Notes: generated by a model not told the origin, from the letters alone. Positions 9,820 through 19,605 are shown, counted from the first letter of the stretch. The stretch: DNA of 64,000 bases from Agromyces mangrovi (GCF_030296695.1 NZ_AP027737.1:2976001-3040000), one strand, 5' to 3'. Numbers and translations are program-made.

Positions 9820-12077
9820 GCGACACGGCTGCGAGCAGGCGCGGGGTGCGGTGGTGGGTGTTCCCGCTGCTGGCGTTCGCCGTCGCCGCGGCGGCGGTGC
9901 CGTGGTGGCCGATCCACGAGGCCCTGCACCTGCTCGTGGTCGTCGGGGTCGGCGCCGTCGTCGGCTTCGCCGTCGCCACGGTGGGCGCCGTGCGCGGCTG
10001 GCCCGCCTGGCTCGTGCTGCTGGCCTGCGTCGCCGCATACCTCGTCGTCGGCGTCCCGCTCGCGGTGCCCGGGGCCGCCTGGTCGGGCGTGCTGCCGACC
10101 CCGGGCGGACTCGTCGAGCTCCTCGCCGGCACCGCCCTCTCCTGGCCGCGGCTCGTGACCATCGTGCTCCCGGTGGGCACCTACCAGGCGCTCCTCGTGC
10201 CGGTGCTCGCCAGCACGCTCGCCGCGTCGGCCGGTGCCGCGAGCATCGCCCTGCGCACCCGTCGGCCCGTGCTCGCGGTGCTCCCGCCGGTCGGGATGTT
10301 CCTCGCCGGCATCCTGCTCGGTCCGCGCGAGTCGGCCTGGGGGATCGTCGGCGGCGTCGCGATGGTCGCCGCGACCCTCGCCTGGCTGGTCGCCGTGCGG
10401 CGGCTGCCGCACACCCCGGATGCGCCGCGTCGCGCGGTCTCGGCGCGCCGCGTGCTCGGCGCGCTGGGGGTCGCGCTCGTCGCGGTGCTCGTCGGCGCGG
10501 GCGCCGCGGTCGCGTTCGCCCCGGTCACGGAGCGCGAGGTCGTGCGCGCCTACGTGCAGCAGCCGTTCGACCCGCGGGAGGCCGACAGCCCGCTCGCGGG
10601 CTTCCGCGCGTGGCATCGCGTCGAGCGGTCGGAGGCGCCGATGCTCGCCGTGCGGGGCCTCGCGCCCGGCGAGCGCCTGCGCGTGGCCGTGCTCGACACC
10701 TACGACGGCATCGTCTACTCGGTGGGCGGACCCGACGGCGCGGAGGCGTCCGGCTCGTTCACCCGGCTGCCGTACCGGCTCGACCAGGACGCGCAGCCCG
10801 GGCTCGAGCGCGAGATCCGGGTGCGCGTGCTCGGCTACGAGGGCATCTGGCTGCCCGGCGTGGGCCGGATCGAGTCGATCGCGTTCGGCGGCGACCGCGC
10901 CGAGGCCCTCGGCGCGTCGTTCTTCTACAACGACGCCACGGGCACCGCGGCGGTCGCGGAGGGCCTGCGCGACGACGACGAGTACGCGGTCGTCGCCGTC
11001 GCAGTGCCCGACGCCGACGATCTGGCGGACCTGCGGCCCGGCCAGGCGGTGCTGCCGGCGACGGCACCCCTGCCCGAGGGGCTCGACCGGCTGCTCGATC
11101 GCTGGGCCCCCGCGTCGGAGACGCCGGGTGCACGACTCGCCGGCGTCATCGAGGGGCTCCGCGCCGACGGCTACGTCAGCCACGGCGCGGACGACGAGCC
11201 CCCGAGCCGCTCGGGACACTCGGCCGACCGCATGACGCAGCTCGCGACCGATCGCCCGATGCTCGGCGACGCCGAGCAGTACGCGGTCGCGGCAGCGCTC
11301 CTCGCGCGCGAGATCGGCTTCCCCGCCCGCGTCGTCATGGGGTTCGACCCGGGTGACGACGCGCCCGCCGCCGACGGCGCGGTCGTCGTGACCGGCGGCG
11401 ACATGTCGGCCTGGATCGAGGTGCAGGACGCCGACGGCACGTGGCTCGCGATCGACCCGAACCCCGAGCCGCGGCCCGTTCCCGAGGCCGAGCCCGACGA
11501 GCCGACCGTCGTCTCGCGGCCGCAGTCGGTGCTGCCCCCGCCCGCCGAGCGCACGCCGGTCGAGCGCACGGTGCCCGAGCCCGAGGCGGCCGACGACACG
11601 TCCGACGACGTGCTGTCGCCGTTCGTCGAGGCGCTGCTCGCCGTGCTCCGCGCGGCCGGGTGGGTGCTCCTCGCGCTCGCCCTGCTGGTGAGCCCGTTCC
11701 TCGCGGTGATCGCGGCGAAGCTGCGCCGGCGCCGGCTGCGGCGATCGGCGTCGACTCCCGAGGCGCGCATCGCGGGCGGCTGGAACGAGTTCGCCGATGC
11801 GGCGACCGACCACGGCTACGCGGTTCCGGCCGAGGCGACGCGCTCCGAGCAGGCGGCCGCGGTCGGCGGCATGCAGGCCCTGGTGCTCGCGTCGGCGGTG
11901 GAGCGGTCGCTGTTCGCGCCCGGCGGCCCGGACGACGAGCAGGCGACGGCCGTCTGGGGCGTGGTCGACGAGGCGCGCGGGCGCATCTCGGCGCGTCGCG
12001 GCCGCTGGCGGCGACTGCGGGCGGCAGTGTCGCTGTCGAGCTTCACGCGCGAGGCGCGCGGCCGACGGGAGCAGTGA
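9816..12077 (+). CDS. Transglutaminase-fold membrane protein lacking catalytic Cys and His
   Basis: Protein of 753 residues, ATG overlapping the previous stop (ATGA). At least five membrane helices occupy about residues 10-230, then an outside part carries the transglutaminase-like core (about 400-550), and one more helix lies near 610-640 with a cytoplasmic tail. This is the TgpA-like layout. The core normally reads GxCxxFA ... HAW ... DP. Here the Cys position reads GDAEQYA (Ala486) and the His position reads SAWIEV (Ser531); only the Asp of IDPN (Asp547) remains. It is therefore probably a binding or structural module rather than an active cysteine enzyme. This rests on my hand alignment and should be confirmed structurally. 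Confidence 0.85.
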   Translation: MSDTAASRRGVRWWVFPLLAFAVAAAAVPWWPIHEALHLLVVVGVGAVVGFAVATVGAVRGWPAWLVLLACVAAYLVVGVPLAVPGAAWSGVLPTPGGLVELLAGTALSWPRLVTIVLPVGTYQALLVPVLASTLAASAGAASIALRTRRPVLAVLPPVGMFLAGILLGPRESAWGIVGGVAMVAATLAWLVAVRRLPHTPDAPRRAVSARRVLGALGVALVAVLVGAGAAVAFAPVTEREVVRAYVQQPFDPREADSPLAGFRAWHRVERSEAPMLAVRGLAPGERLRVAVLDTYDGIVYSVGGPDGAEASGSFTRLPYRLDQDAQPGLEREIRVRVLGYEGIWLPGVGRIESIAFGGDRAEALGASFFYNDATGTAAVAEGLRDDDEYAVVAVAVPDADDLADLRPGQAVLPATAPLPEGLDRLLDRWAPASETPGARLAGVIEGLRADGYVSHGADDEPPSRSGHSADRMTQLATDRPMLGDAEQYAVAAALLAREIGFPARVVMGFDPGDDAPAADGAVVVTGGDMSAWIEVQDADGTWLAIDPNPEPRPVPEAEPDEPTVVSRPQSVLPPPAERTPVERTVPEPEAADDTSDDVLSPFVEALLAVLRAAGWVLLALALLVSPFLAVIAAKLRRRRLRRSASTPEARIAGGWNEFADAATDHGYAVPAEATRSEQAAAVGGMQALVLASAVERSLFAPGGPDDEQATAVWGVVDEARGRISARRGRWRRLRAAVSLSSFTREARGRREQ

Positions 12078-12169
12078 CGCCGCTCCTCCACAGCGTGCCG
12101 ACGAGCGGTGCGGATGCGACGGATCGTCCCGACCGGCCGGACGCGCCTGGCCCGGGGTGCACTGGGGGC

Positions 12170-14985
12170 GTGACCGACCACGGACTGCGCCTGCCACCGC
12201 CCGTCAGCCCGCCCGCGCGAGCCCCGTTCCCCGTGCTCGCGACCGTCGCCCCCGTCGTCGGCTCGGTCGTGCTCTGGCTGGTCACGGGCTCGCCGTTCGC
12301 ACTCGTGTTCGCGCTGCTCGGCCCGCTCGTCGCGATGGCGGGCGTGCTCGATCGCCGCCGGGGCGCACGACGCGCGTCGCGTCGCGCCGACGCCGAGCGA
12401 CGGAGCGCGCTCGAGCGGCTCCGGGACGAGGTCGCCGCTGCGCACGACCTGGAGCGGGCCGCGGGGTGGCGGGCCGACCCGGGCCCGCGTGCGATCGTCG
12501 ACGGCTCGGTGGCGCGGCTGCCGTGGACGGGCCCCGACCCGATGCGGGTCGTGGTGGGCGTCGGCGAGGTGCACAGCACGGTGCGGCTCGAGGGCGAGGC
12601 CGTCGACGACGCGGCGATCACGATCGTCCGCGAGGCGGGGCGGCTGCCGCGCGCACCCGTGGTGGTGGACGCGTCCCGGGGCGTCGGCATCGTGGGGCCC
12701 GCGGCGCTCGGGCGGGCGCTCGCCCGCGGCATCCTGGTGCAGGCGTGCCACGCCGCCGCGCCCGACGAGGTCGCGGTCCACGTGCCGGGCGGACCGTCGT
12801 GGTCCTGGGCCGGGGCACTCCCGCACTTGGGCTCGTCCGCCGACCGGTCGCTCCGCGTGCTCGAGGGCGGGGCGGATGCCCCGGGGCCCGGCGCCGCCAC
12901 CGGCGCGACGCTCGTGCTCGCCGACCGCCGCGACCGGCTCGTCGCGCGGGTCGGCGCGGTCGTGGAGCTCGACGGCCCCGGGACGGCCCGCGTGTCCCAC
13001 GCCGACGGGGAGGTCGCGACGTGCGCGCCCGTGCTGCTCGGCGAACCGGAGGCGCGGTCGTGGGCGCGCGAGGCGGCCGCTCGTGCCGCCGCACCGGTGG
13101 CCGCGGCACCCGGACCGGTGGCGTTCGACGCCGGCCAGGCGGGCGGGCCCGGCCTGACCGCGTGCGTCGGCGCCTCCGGGGCCGGCCCTGCGCTGCTCGA
13201 CCTGGCCGCGGGTCCGCACGCGCTGGTCGCGGGCACGACCGGCAGCGGCAAGAGCGGGTTCCTGGTCGCGTGGGCGGCCGCCATGGCCGCGTCGCGCACG
13301 CCCGAGGAGCTCGCCCTCGTGCTCGTCGACTTCAAGGGCGCCGCGGCGTTCGCCCCGCTCGAGCGGCTGCCGCACGTGGCGGGCGTGTTCACCGACCTCG
13401 ACGAACCGGCCGCGCGCCGACTGGTCCGCAGCCTGCCCGCGGAGGTGCGCCGGCGCGAGGCGCTGCTGCGCGACGCCGGGGTCCCGACCGTCGACGCCCT
13501 CCCGCCGGGGGCACTCCCGCGACTCGTGGTGGTCGTCGACGAGTACCAGGAGTTCGCGCGCCGCATCCCCGGGGTCGCCGCCGTCTTCGCCGACCTGTCG
13601 TCGCGCGGCCGGTCGCTCGGCATGCACCTCGTGCTCGGCACCCAGCGCCCGAGCGCCGCGATCGGCGAGGCGATTCGCGCGAACGCGGGCGTGCGCGCGT
13701 GCCTGCGGGTGCTGCAGTCGTCGGAGAGCATCGCGATGCTCGGCACGCCCGACGCGGCCCGCATCCCCGTGGGCGCACCCGGCAGCGGGCTCGTCGACGG
13801 CGGCGACGGCACGGTCGCGCCGTTCCGCTGCGCCCTGGTCGGCGAGGCCGACCTCGAGGCGATCGCGCGCAGGCACGAGGATGCCCCGGTGCCGCCGCCG
13901 CCCTGGGCGCCCCCGCTGCCGGTCGAGGTGACGCCGGCGCTCGTCACGGCGGTGCCCGGCGGACCCGCCGGGCCCGACCGCATCCCGCTCGGCCTCGCCG
14001 ACGACGTCGATGGCCAGCGTCACGTCGCCGCCTGCTGGGACCCGTCGGCCGGCGCGCTGCTGGTCGCCGGCGGCGTCGGCAGCGGTCGCTCGTCGTTGCT
14101 GGCCGCCGTCGCCGCCGGCCTGCGCATCGGCCGCACGGTGGTCGAGCTGTCGCCCGCCGCTCCGCGCAGCCTCGTCTGGGACGTGCTGCGAGGGCCGGGG
14201 AGCGGGGGCCGCTGGGCGTCGTGATCGACGACCTCGACGACCTGTTCGACGGCTGGGGCGAGGAGTACCGGGCGGAGGCGCAACTGGCGGTCGAGCGCCT
14301 GCTGCGCACGCGCGGGGTCGCGGTGGCGGCGAGCACGCGCCGGCCCGCGACGCTCGGCGCGTCGAGGGTCGGCGCGATGTTCCGCGAGACCGTGCTGCTG
14401 CGGCAGCCGAGCGCCCAGGACGTGCGCGCGGCGGGCGGCGACCCCGAGCTCTGGGCGCACGACGACCCGCCGGGGTCGGGCCAGTGGCACGGGCTGCGGT
14501 TCCGCGCCCTGCGGGCCGAGCCTCGGCCGCAGGGACGGCACGTCCGATCCCGCGGCACCGGCGACCCGGCATCGGGCGTCCCGCCCGTGCCGCTCCCGCG
14601 CGCCGGCGTGGCGCTCGGGTGCAGCGCGTCGCCGCGCGCGTTCGCCGAGCGGTGGCGCTGCGCCACCGGTGGCGAGGCGCTGCTGCTCGACCCCGCGGAT
14701 CCCGGCGCGCGGCAGGCCGTCGCCGCGCGCACCGCTGCCGCGGGCCCGCGCTCCGACCCTGCCGGGCCCCTCCTCGTCGTCGGCGACGCGGCGGCGTGGG
14801 CCTCGAGCTGGAGCGTCGTGGCCGCGCAGCGCGAGTCGGCGACGCTGCTGGCCGACGGCGTCCCGGCGAACCTGCGCGCCCTCACCGGCGACCGCGAGCT
14901 GCCACCGCTGCTCGACGCCGGCTCCGACACGTTCTGGAGCCGCGAGCCCGGGCGCGAGACCCGCCGGTGCGGCTGGCCGGGCTGA
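12170..14985 (+). CDS. FtsK/SpoIIIE-family ATPase, EccC-like (one frameshift)
   Basis: Start chosen at GTG 12170; 92 bp separate it from the previous gene. The frame shifts by one apparently missing base in G runs at about 14193-14208; restored length is about 938 residues. Two N-terminal membrane helices (about 18-60) precede a linker and two ATPase domains. The first is intact, with GTTGSGKS at 355-362 and LVVVVDEYQEF as Walker B. The second has GGVGSGRS, with Arg for the Walker Lys, and VIDDLDDL. The architecture recalls EccC, the motor of type VII secretion, but with fewer ATPase domains. No WXG100 substrate or other Ecc gene is in the window. It may drive export or assembly of a surface component of this cluster. 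Confidence 0.82.
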
Positions 14986-14996
14986 GCCGCGGCCCG

Positions 14997-15986
14997 TCAG
15001 ACGGTCGCGCGGATGCCGCCGACGCGGACGCCGCCGCCGAGCACGCGCAGGTCGAGCTCCTCGACCACGTCGTCGACGGCGTCGGCGGCGAGTGCGCCCG
15101 CTCCCGCGAGCAGTCGCAGCGCGACGACGGGCGCCGCCCGGCCGCTGCCGTCGAGGACCTTGAGCGCGACGGTCGTGCCGTCGGGCGCGGTCATGACCAT
15201 GACGCCCTCCGCGCCGTGCTTGGCGAACACGCCGAGCCGGTCGATCGCGATGGTGTCGGGCCGACCGGGCCCCGCGACGACCCATCCGTTCGCGCGCACG
15301 GCCTCGGTCAATGCGCTCGCCTCGCGGTACAGCGCGAACGGCGACGAGGCCTGCGCGGTCGTGATGCGCTGCACGCCCCGCCCGAGCGCCTCGAGCGAGA
15401 GCGCGTGCACGGGTGCGCCGCAGCCGTCGATCGCCGTCGCCGCCGGCCGCTCGCCGGTGAGCCGCTCGACCACGTCGAGGATGCGGCGCTGCACGGGGTG
15501 CTCAGGGTCGAGGTAGCCCTCGAGCGGCCAGTCGTTCGCCGCGCACGCGAGCAGCATGGCGGCGTGCTTGCCCGAGCAGTTCATGGTGATGCGCTCCGCA
15601 CCGCCGCCGGCACGTGCGAGGCGCTCGCGCGCATCCCGGTCGGACGGCTTCTCGGGCGGGCAGGCGAGCATCGACGCGGGGATGCCCGCGCGGCCGAGCA
15701 GCCCGCGCACCAGTGCGACGTGCCCCGCCGTGCCGCTGTGGCTGGCGGTGGCGATCGCCGCGTCCTCGCCGCGCAGGCTCACCCCGGTCGACATGACCGC
15801 GACCGCCTGGAACGGCTTGAGGCTCGAGCGGGGCAGGATCGGCGTCGTGACGTCGCCGAGCGTGCGGACGACCTCGCCGTCGGGCGAGAGCACGAGCGCC
15901 GAACCCGCGTGGCGGGACTCGACGAATCCGTTGCGCTCGACCACGGCCAGTTCGACCGCGTCGGCGACGCCGAAGGTACCGGTCAC
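14997..15986 (-). CDS. Asparaginase II-family protein
   Basis: Protein of 329 residues of the Asparaginase_II family (the Rhizobium AnsA type, unrelated to E. coli asparaginases). Family features are ERNGFVESRHAGSALVL near the start, RSSLKPFQAVA, the SHSGTAGHV segment, MNCSGKHAAML and IDGCGAP, where conserved Ser, Lys and Cys residues lie. The expected reaction is hydrolysis of L-asparagine to aspartate and ammonia. It begins 3 bp after the gabT stop, so the two are almost certainly co-transcribed, which suggests a nitrogen-scavenging role. Convergent with the FtsK-like gene; only 11 bp lie between them, with no clear terminator. Confidence 0.88.
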   Translation of the reverse strand: MTGTFGVADAVELAVVERNGFVESRHAGSALVLSPDGEVVRTLGDVTTPILPRSSLKPFQAVAVMSTGVSLRGEDAAIATASHSGTAGHVALVRGLLGRAGIPASMLACPPEKPSDRDARERLARAGGGAERITMNCSGKHAAMLLACAANDWPLEGYLDPEHPVQRRILDVVERLTGERPAATAIDGCGAPVHALSLEALGRGVQRITTAQASSPFALYREASALTEAVRANGWVVAGPGRPDTIAIDRLGVFAKHGAEGVMVMTAPDGTTVALKVLDGSGRAAPVVALRLLAGAGALAADAVDDVVEELDLRVLGGGVRVGGIRATV

Positions 15987-15989
15987 GGC

Positions 15990-17369
15990 TCAGTCCAGCG
16001 ACGCGAAGGCGTCGTCGAGCACCGACAGCGCGTCGGCGATGAGCTCGTCGGTGACGGCCAGGCTCGGCAGGAACCGCAGCACGTTGCCGAACGTGCCCGC
16101 CGAGAGGAACAGCACGCCCCGCTGCGCGGCGAATGCGACGAGCGCCTGCACGGCCTCGGGGTTCGGCTCCTTCGTGTTCTCCGCGGTGCCCGGGCGCACG
16201 AGCTCGATGGCCTGCATCGCACCGCGGCCGCGCACGTCGCCGATGATGTCGTAGCGCTCGCGCAGCCGCTCGAGTCCGGCCGTCAGCGCGGCCTCGATGC
16301 GCTGCCCGGCCGCGAGCAGCTCGCCGCGGTCGATCGCCTCGAACACGGCGACGGCCGCCGCGCACGCGACGGGGTTGCCGCCGAAGGTGCCGCCGAGCCC
16401 GCCGGGCTGCGACGCGTCCATGATCTCGGCGCGGCCCGTGACGGCCGCGAGCGGCAGCCCGCCCGCGATGCCCTTGGCCGAGAGCACGAGGTCGGGCACC
16501 AAGCCGAAGTGCTCGCTCGCGAACACGCGACCCGTGCGCGCCATGCCGCTCTGGATCTCGTCGGCGATCATGACCACGTCGTTGGCCGTGCACCACTCCT
16601 GCAGCGCCGGCAGGTAGCCGTCGGCCGGCACCATGAAGCCGCCCTCGCCCTGGATGGGCTCGACCACGAGGCACGCGAGGTCGTCGGCCCCGACGGCCTT
16701 CTCGAGGTAGGAGATCGTGCGCGCCGCGGCATCCGCCCCGCTCAGCCCGTCGCGGTAGGGGTAGGAGCCGGGTGCGTGGTACACGTCGCCGGCGAGCGGG
16801 CCGTACCCGGTCGCGTACGGGTGCGCCTTGTAGTTCATTGCCATCGTGAGGTTGGTGCGGCCGTGGTAGGCGTGGTCGAGCACCGCGACGGCCCGCTTGC
16901 GCGTGAATCGCCGGGCGATCTTCACGCCGTTCTCGACCGCCTCGGCGCCCGAGTTCACGAGCACCGAGCGCTTGGCGAAGTCGCCGGGAGTGAGCTTCGC
17001 GAGCCACTCGGCGACCCGCACGTACTCCTCGTACGGCGTGATGGTGAAGAGGGTGTGGATGACGTCCTGCAGTTGGTCGGCCGCGGCGGCCACGACGGAT
17101 GCCTCGGTGTGCCCGATCGTCGTCACGCCGATGCCCGCGCCGAAGTCGAGGAATCGGTTGCCGTCGACGTCCTCGAGCACCGCGCCGTTCGCGCGTGCGA
17201 TGTAGACGGGCAGCACCGAGGAGACGCCGGCCGAGACGACCTCGACGCGTCGGGCGTGCAGCTCCTGCGACTTCGGGCCGGGGATCGCGGTGACGATCCG
17301 CCGCTCCTGCGGGATGGTGAAGACGGGTGCCGCGGCCCCGGAGGCGGGCGCGTTGATCGTGTGGGTCAT
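15990..17369 (-). CDS. gabT: 4-aminobutyrate aminotransferase
   Basis: Class III PLP aminotransferase of 459 residues. Visible features are GAGIGVTTIGHTEASVV near the N-terminus, VNSGAEAVENGVKIAR (PLP phosphate binding), DEIQSGMARTG (PLP ring Asp) and LSAKGIAGGLPLAAVTGR with the Schiff-base Lys. The sequence pattern is that of actinobacterial GabT, which moves the amino group of 4-aminobutyrate to 2-oxoglutarate, giving succinic semialdehyde and glutamate. No succinate-semialdehyde dehydrogenase gene is adjacent. Upstream, TAGGCT on the minus strand (17379-17384) is a likely -10 only 9 nt before the ATG, so the message has at most a very short leader. Confidence 0.9.
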   Translation of the reverse strand: MTHTINAPASGAAAPVFTIPQERRIVTAIPGPKSQELHARRVEVVSAGVSSVLPVYIARANGAVLEDVDGNRFLDFGAGIGVTTIGHTEASVVAAAADQLQDVIHTLFTITPYEEYVRVAEWLAKLTPGDFAKRSVLVNSGAEAVENGVKIARRFTRKRAVAVLDHAYHGRTNLTMAMNYKAHPYATGYGPLAGDVYHAPGSYPYRDGLSGADAAARTISYLEKAVGADDLACLVVEPIQGEGGFMVPADGYLPALQEWCTANDVVMIADEIQSGMARTGRVFASEHFGLVPDLVLSAKGIAGGLPLAAVTGRAEIMDASQPGGLGGTFGGNPVACAAAVAVFEAIDRGELLAAGQRIEAALTAGLERLRERYDIIGDVRGRGAMQAIELVRPGTAENTKEPNPEAVQALVAFAAQRGVLFLSAGTFGNVLRFLPSLAVTDELIADALSVLDDAFASLD

Positions 17370-17447
17370 GGTGCGCCCAGCCTACCGCCGGGTGCGTCGC
17401 GCACCGGCCACCGGCGCGGGCGCGCACGCGCGTGCGAGGATGGCCCG

Positions 17448-17924
17448 ATGAGGGACGTGCACTCCTACGAGGTGGAGCTCGACTGGCTGGGGAACCGGGG
17501 CGAGGGCACCGCGAACTACCGCGCCTACGGGCGTGCGCACCGGCTGGAGGCGGCCGGCAAGCTGCATCCGATCGAGGGCTCGTCCGACCGCGTCTTCCAC
17601 GGCGACCGCGAGCGCTGGAACCCCGAGGAGCTGCTCGTCGGGGCGCTCAGCCAGTGCCACATGCTCTCGTACCTGCACGTCGCCACCAACCACGGCGTGG
17701 TCGTCGTCGGCTACACCGACCGGGCGACGGGCACGATGCGCGAGGACGGCCGCGGCGGAGGGGCGTTCACCGAGGTGACGCTGCACCCGCGCGTGGTCGT
17801 GCGCGACGCAGGAATGGCCGACCTGGCCGCCACGCTGCACGCCGAGGCGGCGGAGAAGTGCTTCATCGCGGCATCCGTCGCCTTCCCCGTGCACCACGAG
17901 CCGGAGGTCGTCGTCGCGGACTGA
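17448..17924 (+). CDS. OsmC/Ohr-family protein
   Basis: Protein of 158 residues, ATG with GAGGA upstream. The segment PEELLVGALSQCHMLSYLHVA contains the OsmC-type peroxidatic Cys; the second Cys lies in AAEKCFIAASV, the usual spacing in the family. OsmC-like proteins reduce organic hydroperoxides with thiols. The form with a long N-terminal strand (YEVELDWLGNRGEGT) is common in actinobacteria and is not the classic Ohr. It is transcribed away from gabT and stands alone. The natural peroxide is unknown. Confidence 0.88.
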   Translation: MRDVHSYEVELDWLGNRGEGTANYRAYGRAHRLEAAGKLHPIEGSSDRVFHGDRERWNPEELLVGALSQCHMLSYLHVATNHGVVVVGYTDRATGTMREDGRGGGAFTEVTLHPRVVVRDAGMADLAATLHAEAAEKCFIAASVAFPVHHEPEVVVAD

Positions 17925-17941
17925 TCGCGGCCGGCAGGAGC

Positions 17942-18850
17942 TCAGCCGCGCCCGGCGGTGCCCAGCGGCCAGGCCGGCTCGACCGGGCAGGCCTGCCCGT
18001 CGGCGAGGTTCGCGCACGGCGGGAAGAACGCGTCGAAGCGCTCCGCGAGCGGGTCGCCGAACCATCGGTGCCAGATGCGCCAGAAGTTGAAGTTGCCCCA
18101 GGCGGAGCATCCGTCGCCCGACCCGGGATCGTCGAGCGTCGCCTCGTTCGGCTGGTACGGCGTGTAGTTGTAGAGCCCGGCCGTCGCCTGGTTGCGAATG
18201 ACGACGGATGCCGCGCCGCAGCCGGGATCCGGGTGGAACTGCACGTCGTTCGCACCCACCTCGTACCGGCGCTCGGTGTACTGCGTGTACTGCCGGAACT
18301 GCCACGCGGCCGCGTAGACCTGGTTGAAGAACCCGAAGTAGCGCGTGTCGCAGTCGGCGCCGTCGGGGCACGCGTAGCCGGTGGCGCGGTCGTAGCCGTA
18401 CGCCGACGGGTGCGTCACGAGCGACTGCTCCTTCTGCAGCAGCACGAGCAGCGCGCGCGGGCTGACCCCGCACGCCTGCGCGACCTTCGCGATGATCGTC
18501 GACGCCAGCTCGCGGCGGGTGCCCTCGTAGGCGTCGCAGTGGCCGTCCTCCTCGGCCGCCTTGTCGGGCGTGTCCTCGCGGTAGTCGGCGAGGCACGGCA
18601 CGCCGTCGCTCGGCGTGCAGCGGCGCGACTCGAAGAAGTGCTGCACCTGCGTCGCGGTCATCGCGTCGGCGTTGTAGAAGCTGTCGTCGCTGACGATGAG
18701 GCCCGGGTCGAAGTCGTCCGGGTCGGGGTCGGGCAGCAGGCTCGCGTAGCGCGGCACCGGCGGCGGTTCGGGCTCCTCCGCGGTGCATCCGGCGGTCGCG
18801 AGCAGCACCACCACGGCGGCGGCTGCGACGACGAGCGATCTGAGCGGCAT
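17942..18850 (-). CDS. Secreted lipoprotein of a conserved actinobacterial Cys-rich family
   Basis: Protein of 302 residues with a lipoprotein signal (VVVLLATAGC lipobox, Cys22). The mature part has SDDSFYNADAMTATQVQHFFES, IIAKVAQACGVSPRALLVLLQKEQSLV, then Cys-rich segments and YTPYQPNEA. I recognise this as a widespread actinobacterial exported family that often occurs beside peptidoglycan-related domains; the KEQ segment resembles the active region of lysozyme-like or glucosaminidase-like proteins. A cell-wall function is inference only. Six or more Cys residues suggest disulphides. TAGGGT on the minus strand ends 7 nt before the ATG, suggesting a leaderless message. Confidence 0.75.
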   Translation of the reverse strand: MPLRSLVVAAAAVVVLLATAGCTAEEPEPPPVPRYASLLPDPDPDDFDPGLIVSDDSFYNADAMTATQVQHFFESRRCTPSDGVPCLADYREDTPDKAAEEDGHCDAYEGTRRELASTIIAKVAQACGVSPRALLVLLQKEQSLVTHPSAYGYDRATGYACPDGADCDTRYFGFFNQVYAAAWQFRQYTQYTERRYEVGANDVQFHPDPGCGAASVVIRNQATAGLYNYTPYQPNEATLDDPGSGDGCSAWGNFNFWRIWHRWFGDPLAERFDAFFPPCANLADGQACPVEPAWPLGTAGRG

Positions 18851-18857
18851 CGTGCGA

Positions 18858-18863
18858 ACCCTA
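18858..18863 (-). promoter_or_regulatory. -10 element TAGGGT of the 18850 lipoprotein gene
   Basis: Reading the minus strand, TAGGGT is followed by 7 nt and the ATG. This spacing puts the transcription start at or next to the start codon, as in leaderless actinobacterial messages, and supports the ATG at 18850 over upstream GTG codons. Confidence 0.55.
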
Positions 18864-18891
18864 CGCGCGGGCACCGTGAGCCGGCCGTGAA

Positions 18892-19599
18892 TCAGCCGTC
18901 GACCAGGGGGCGGTCGTTGTAGCGGCCCGCGAGCTCCTGCCCGGAGAGCGCGTGGATGCCCGCCATGACCTGCTCGGTGAGCTCGCGGCGGGCCCGGCCC
19001 GAGGTCGCCGGCGCGTCGGGGTCGGGCGCGATGGGCGCTCCGAAGTGCACGGCGACCGGGCGCACGCGGGGCCACCGTGTGCCCACGGGCTGGATCGCCT
19101 CGGTGCCGATGAGCCCGACCGGCACGACCGGTGCGCCCGTGGCGAGCGAGAGCCAGGCGACGCCCGTGCGGCCGCGGTAGAGCAGCCCGTCGGTCGAGCG
19201 GGTGCCCTCGGGGTAGATCGCGAACGCGCTGCCCGACTCGAGCACGTCTCGCCCGCGGTCGAGCGCCGCCTGCGCCTGGCTGCCCGCGCCGCGCTCGACC
19301 GCGACCGCGCCGATCGCCTCGAAGAACGTGCGCGAGACCCAGCCCGAGAACCCCGTGCCGGTGAAGTAGTCCGACTTCGTGAGGAACTGCACCGGTCGGG
19401 GCGCGACCAGGGGGATGACGATGCTGTCGATCAGCGAGAGGTGGTTGCTCGCGATGATGACCGCGCCGGTGCGGGGCACGTGCTCGCGGCCCGTGATCGT
19501 CGGGCGGTAGAGCAGCAGCGCCAGCGGTCGCAGGATGCCGCGCACCACGTAGTAGACGAGTCCGGGTCGGGTGGCGCGGCGCGCGCTCGGGGCGGTCAC
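18892..19599 (-). CDS. plsC: 1-acyl-sn-glycerol-3-phosphate acyltransferase
   Basis: Protein of 235 residues. It carries the acyltransferase block I NHLSLIDS (NHx4D), block III YPEGTRSTDG and block IV VVPVGLIGTEA. The enzyme adds the second acyl chain to lysophosphatidic acid at the inner face of the membrane, giving phosphatidic acid. The N-terminal YYVVRGILRPLALLLY is a hydrophobic membrane-associating segment. The start is GTG 19599; a minus-strand TAGGGT ends 6 nt before it, consistent with a leaderless transcript. Actinobacteria usually have several PlsC paralogues, so the exact substrate is not certain. Confidence 0.88.
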   Translation of the reverse strand: MTAPSARRATRPGLVYYVVRGILRPLALLLYRPTITGREHVPRTGAVIIASNHLSLIDSIVIPLVAPRPVQFLTKSDYFTGTGFSGWVSRTFFEAIGAVAVERGAGSQAQAALDRGRDVLESGSAFAIYPEGTRSTDGLLYRGRTGVAWLSLATGAPVVPVGLIGTEAIQPVGTRWPRVRPVAVHFGAPIAPDPDAPATSGRARRELTEQVMAGIHALSGQELAGRYNDRPLVDG

Positions 19600-19605
19600 G
19601 CGACG

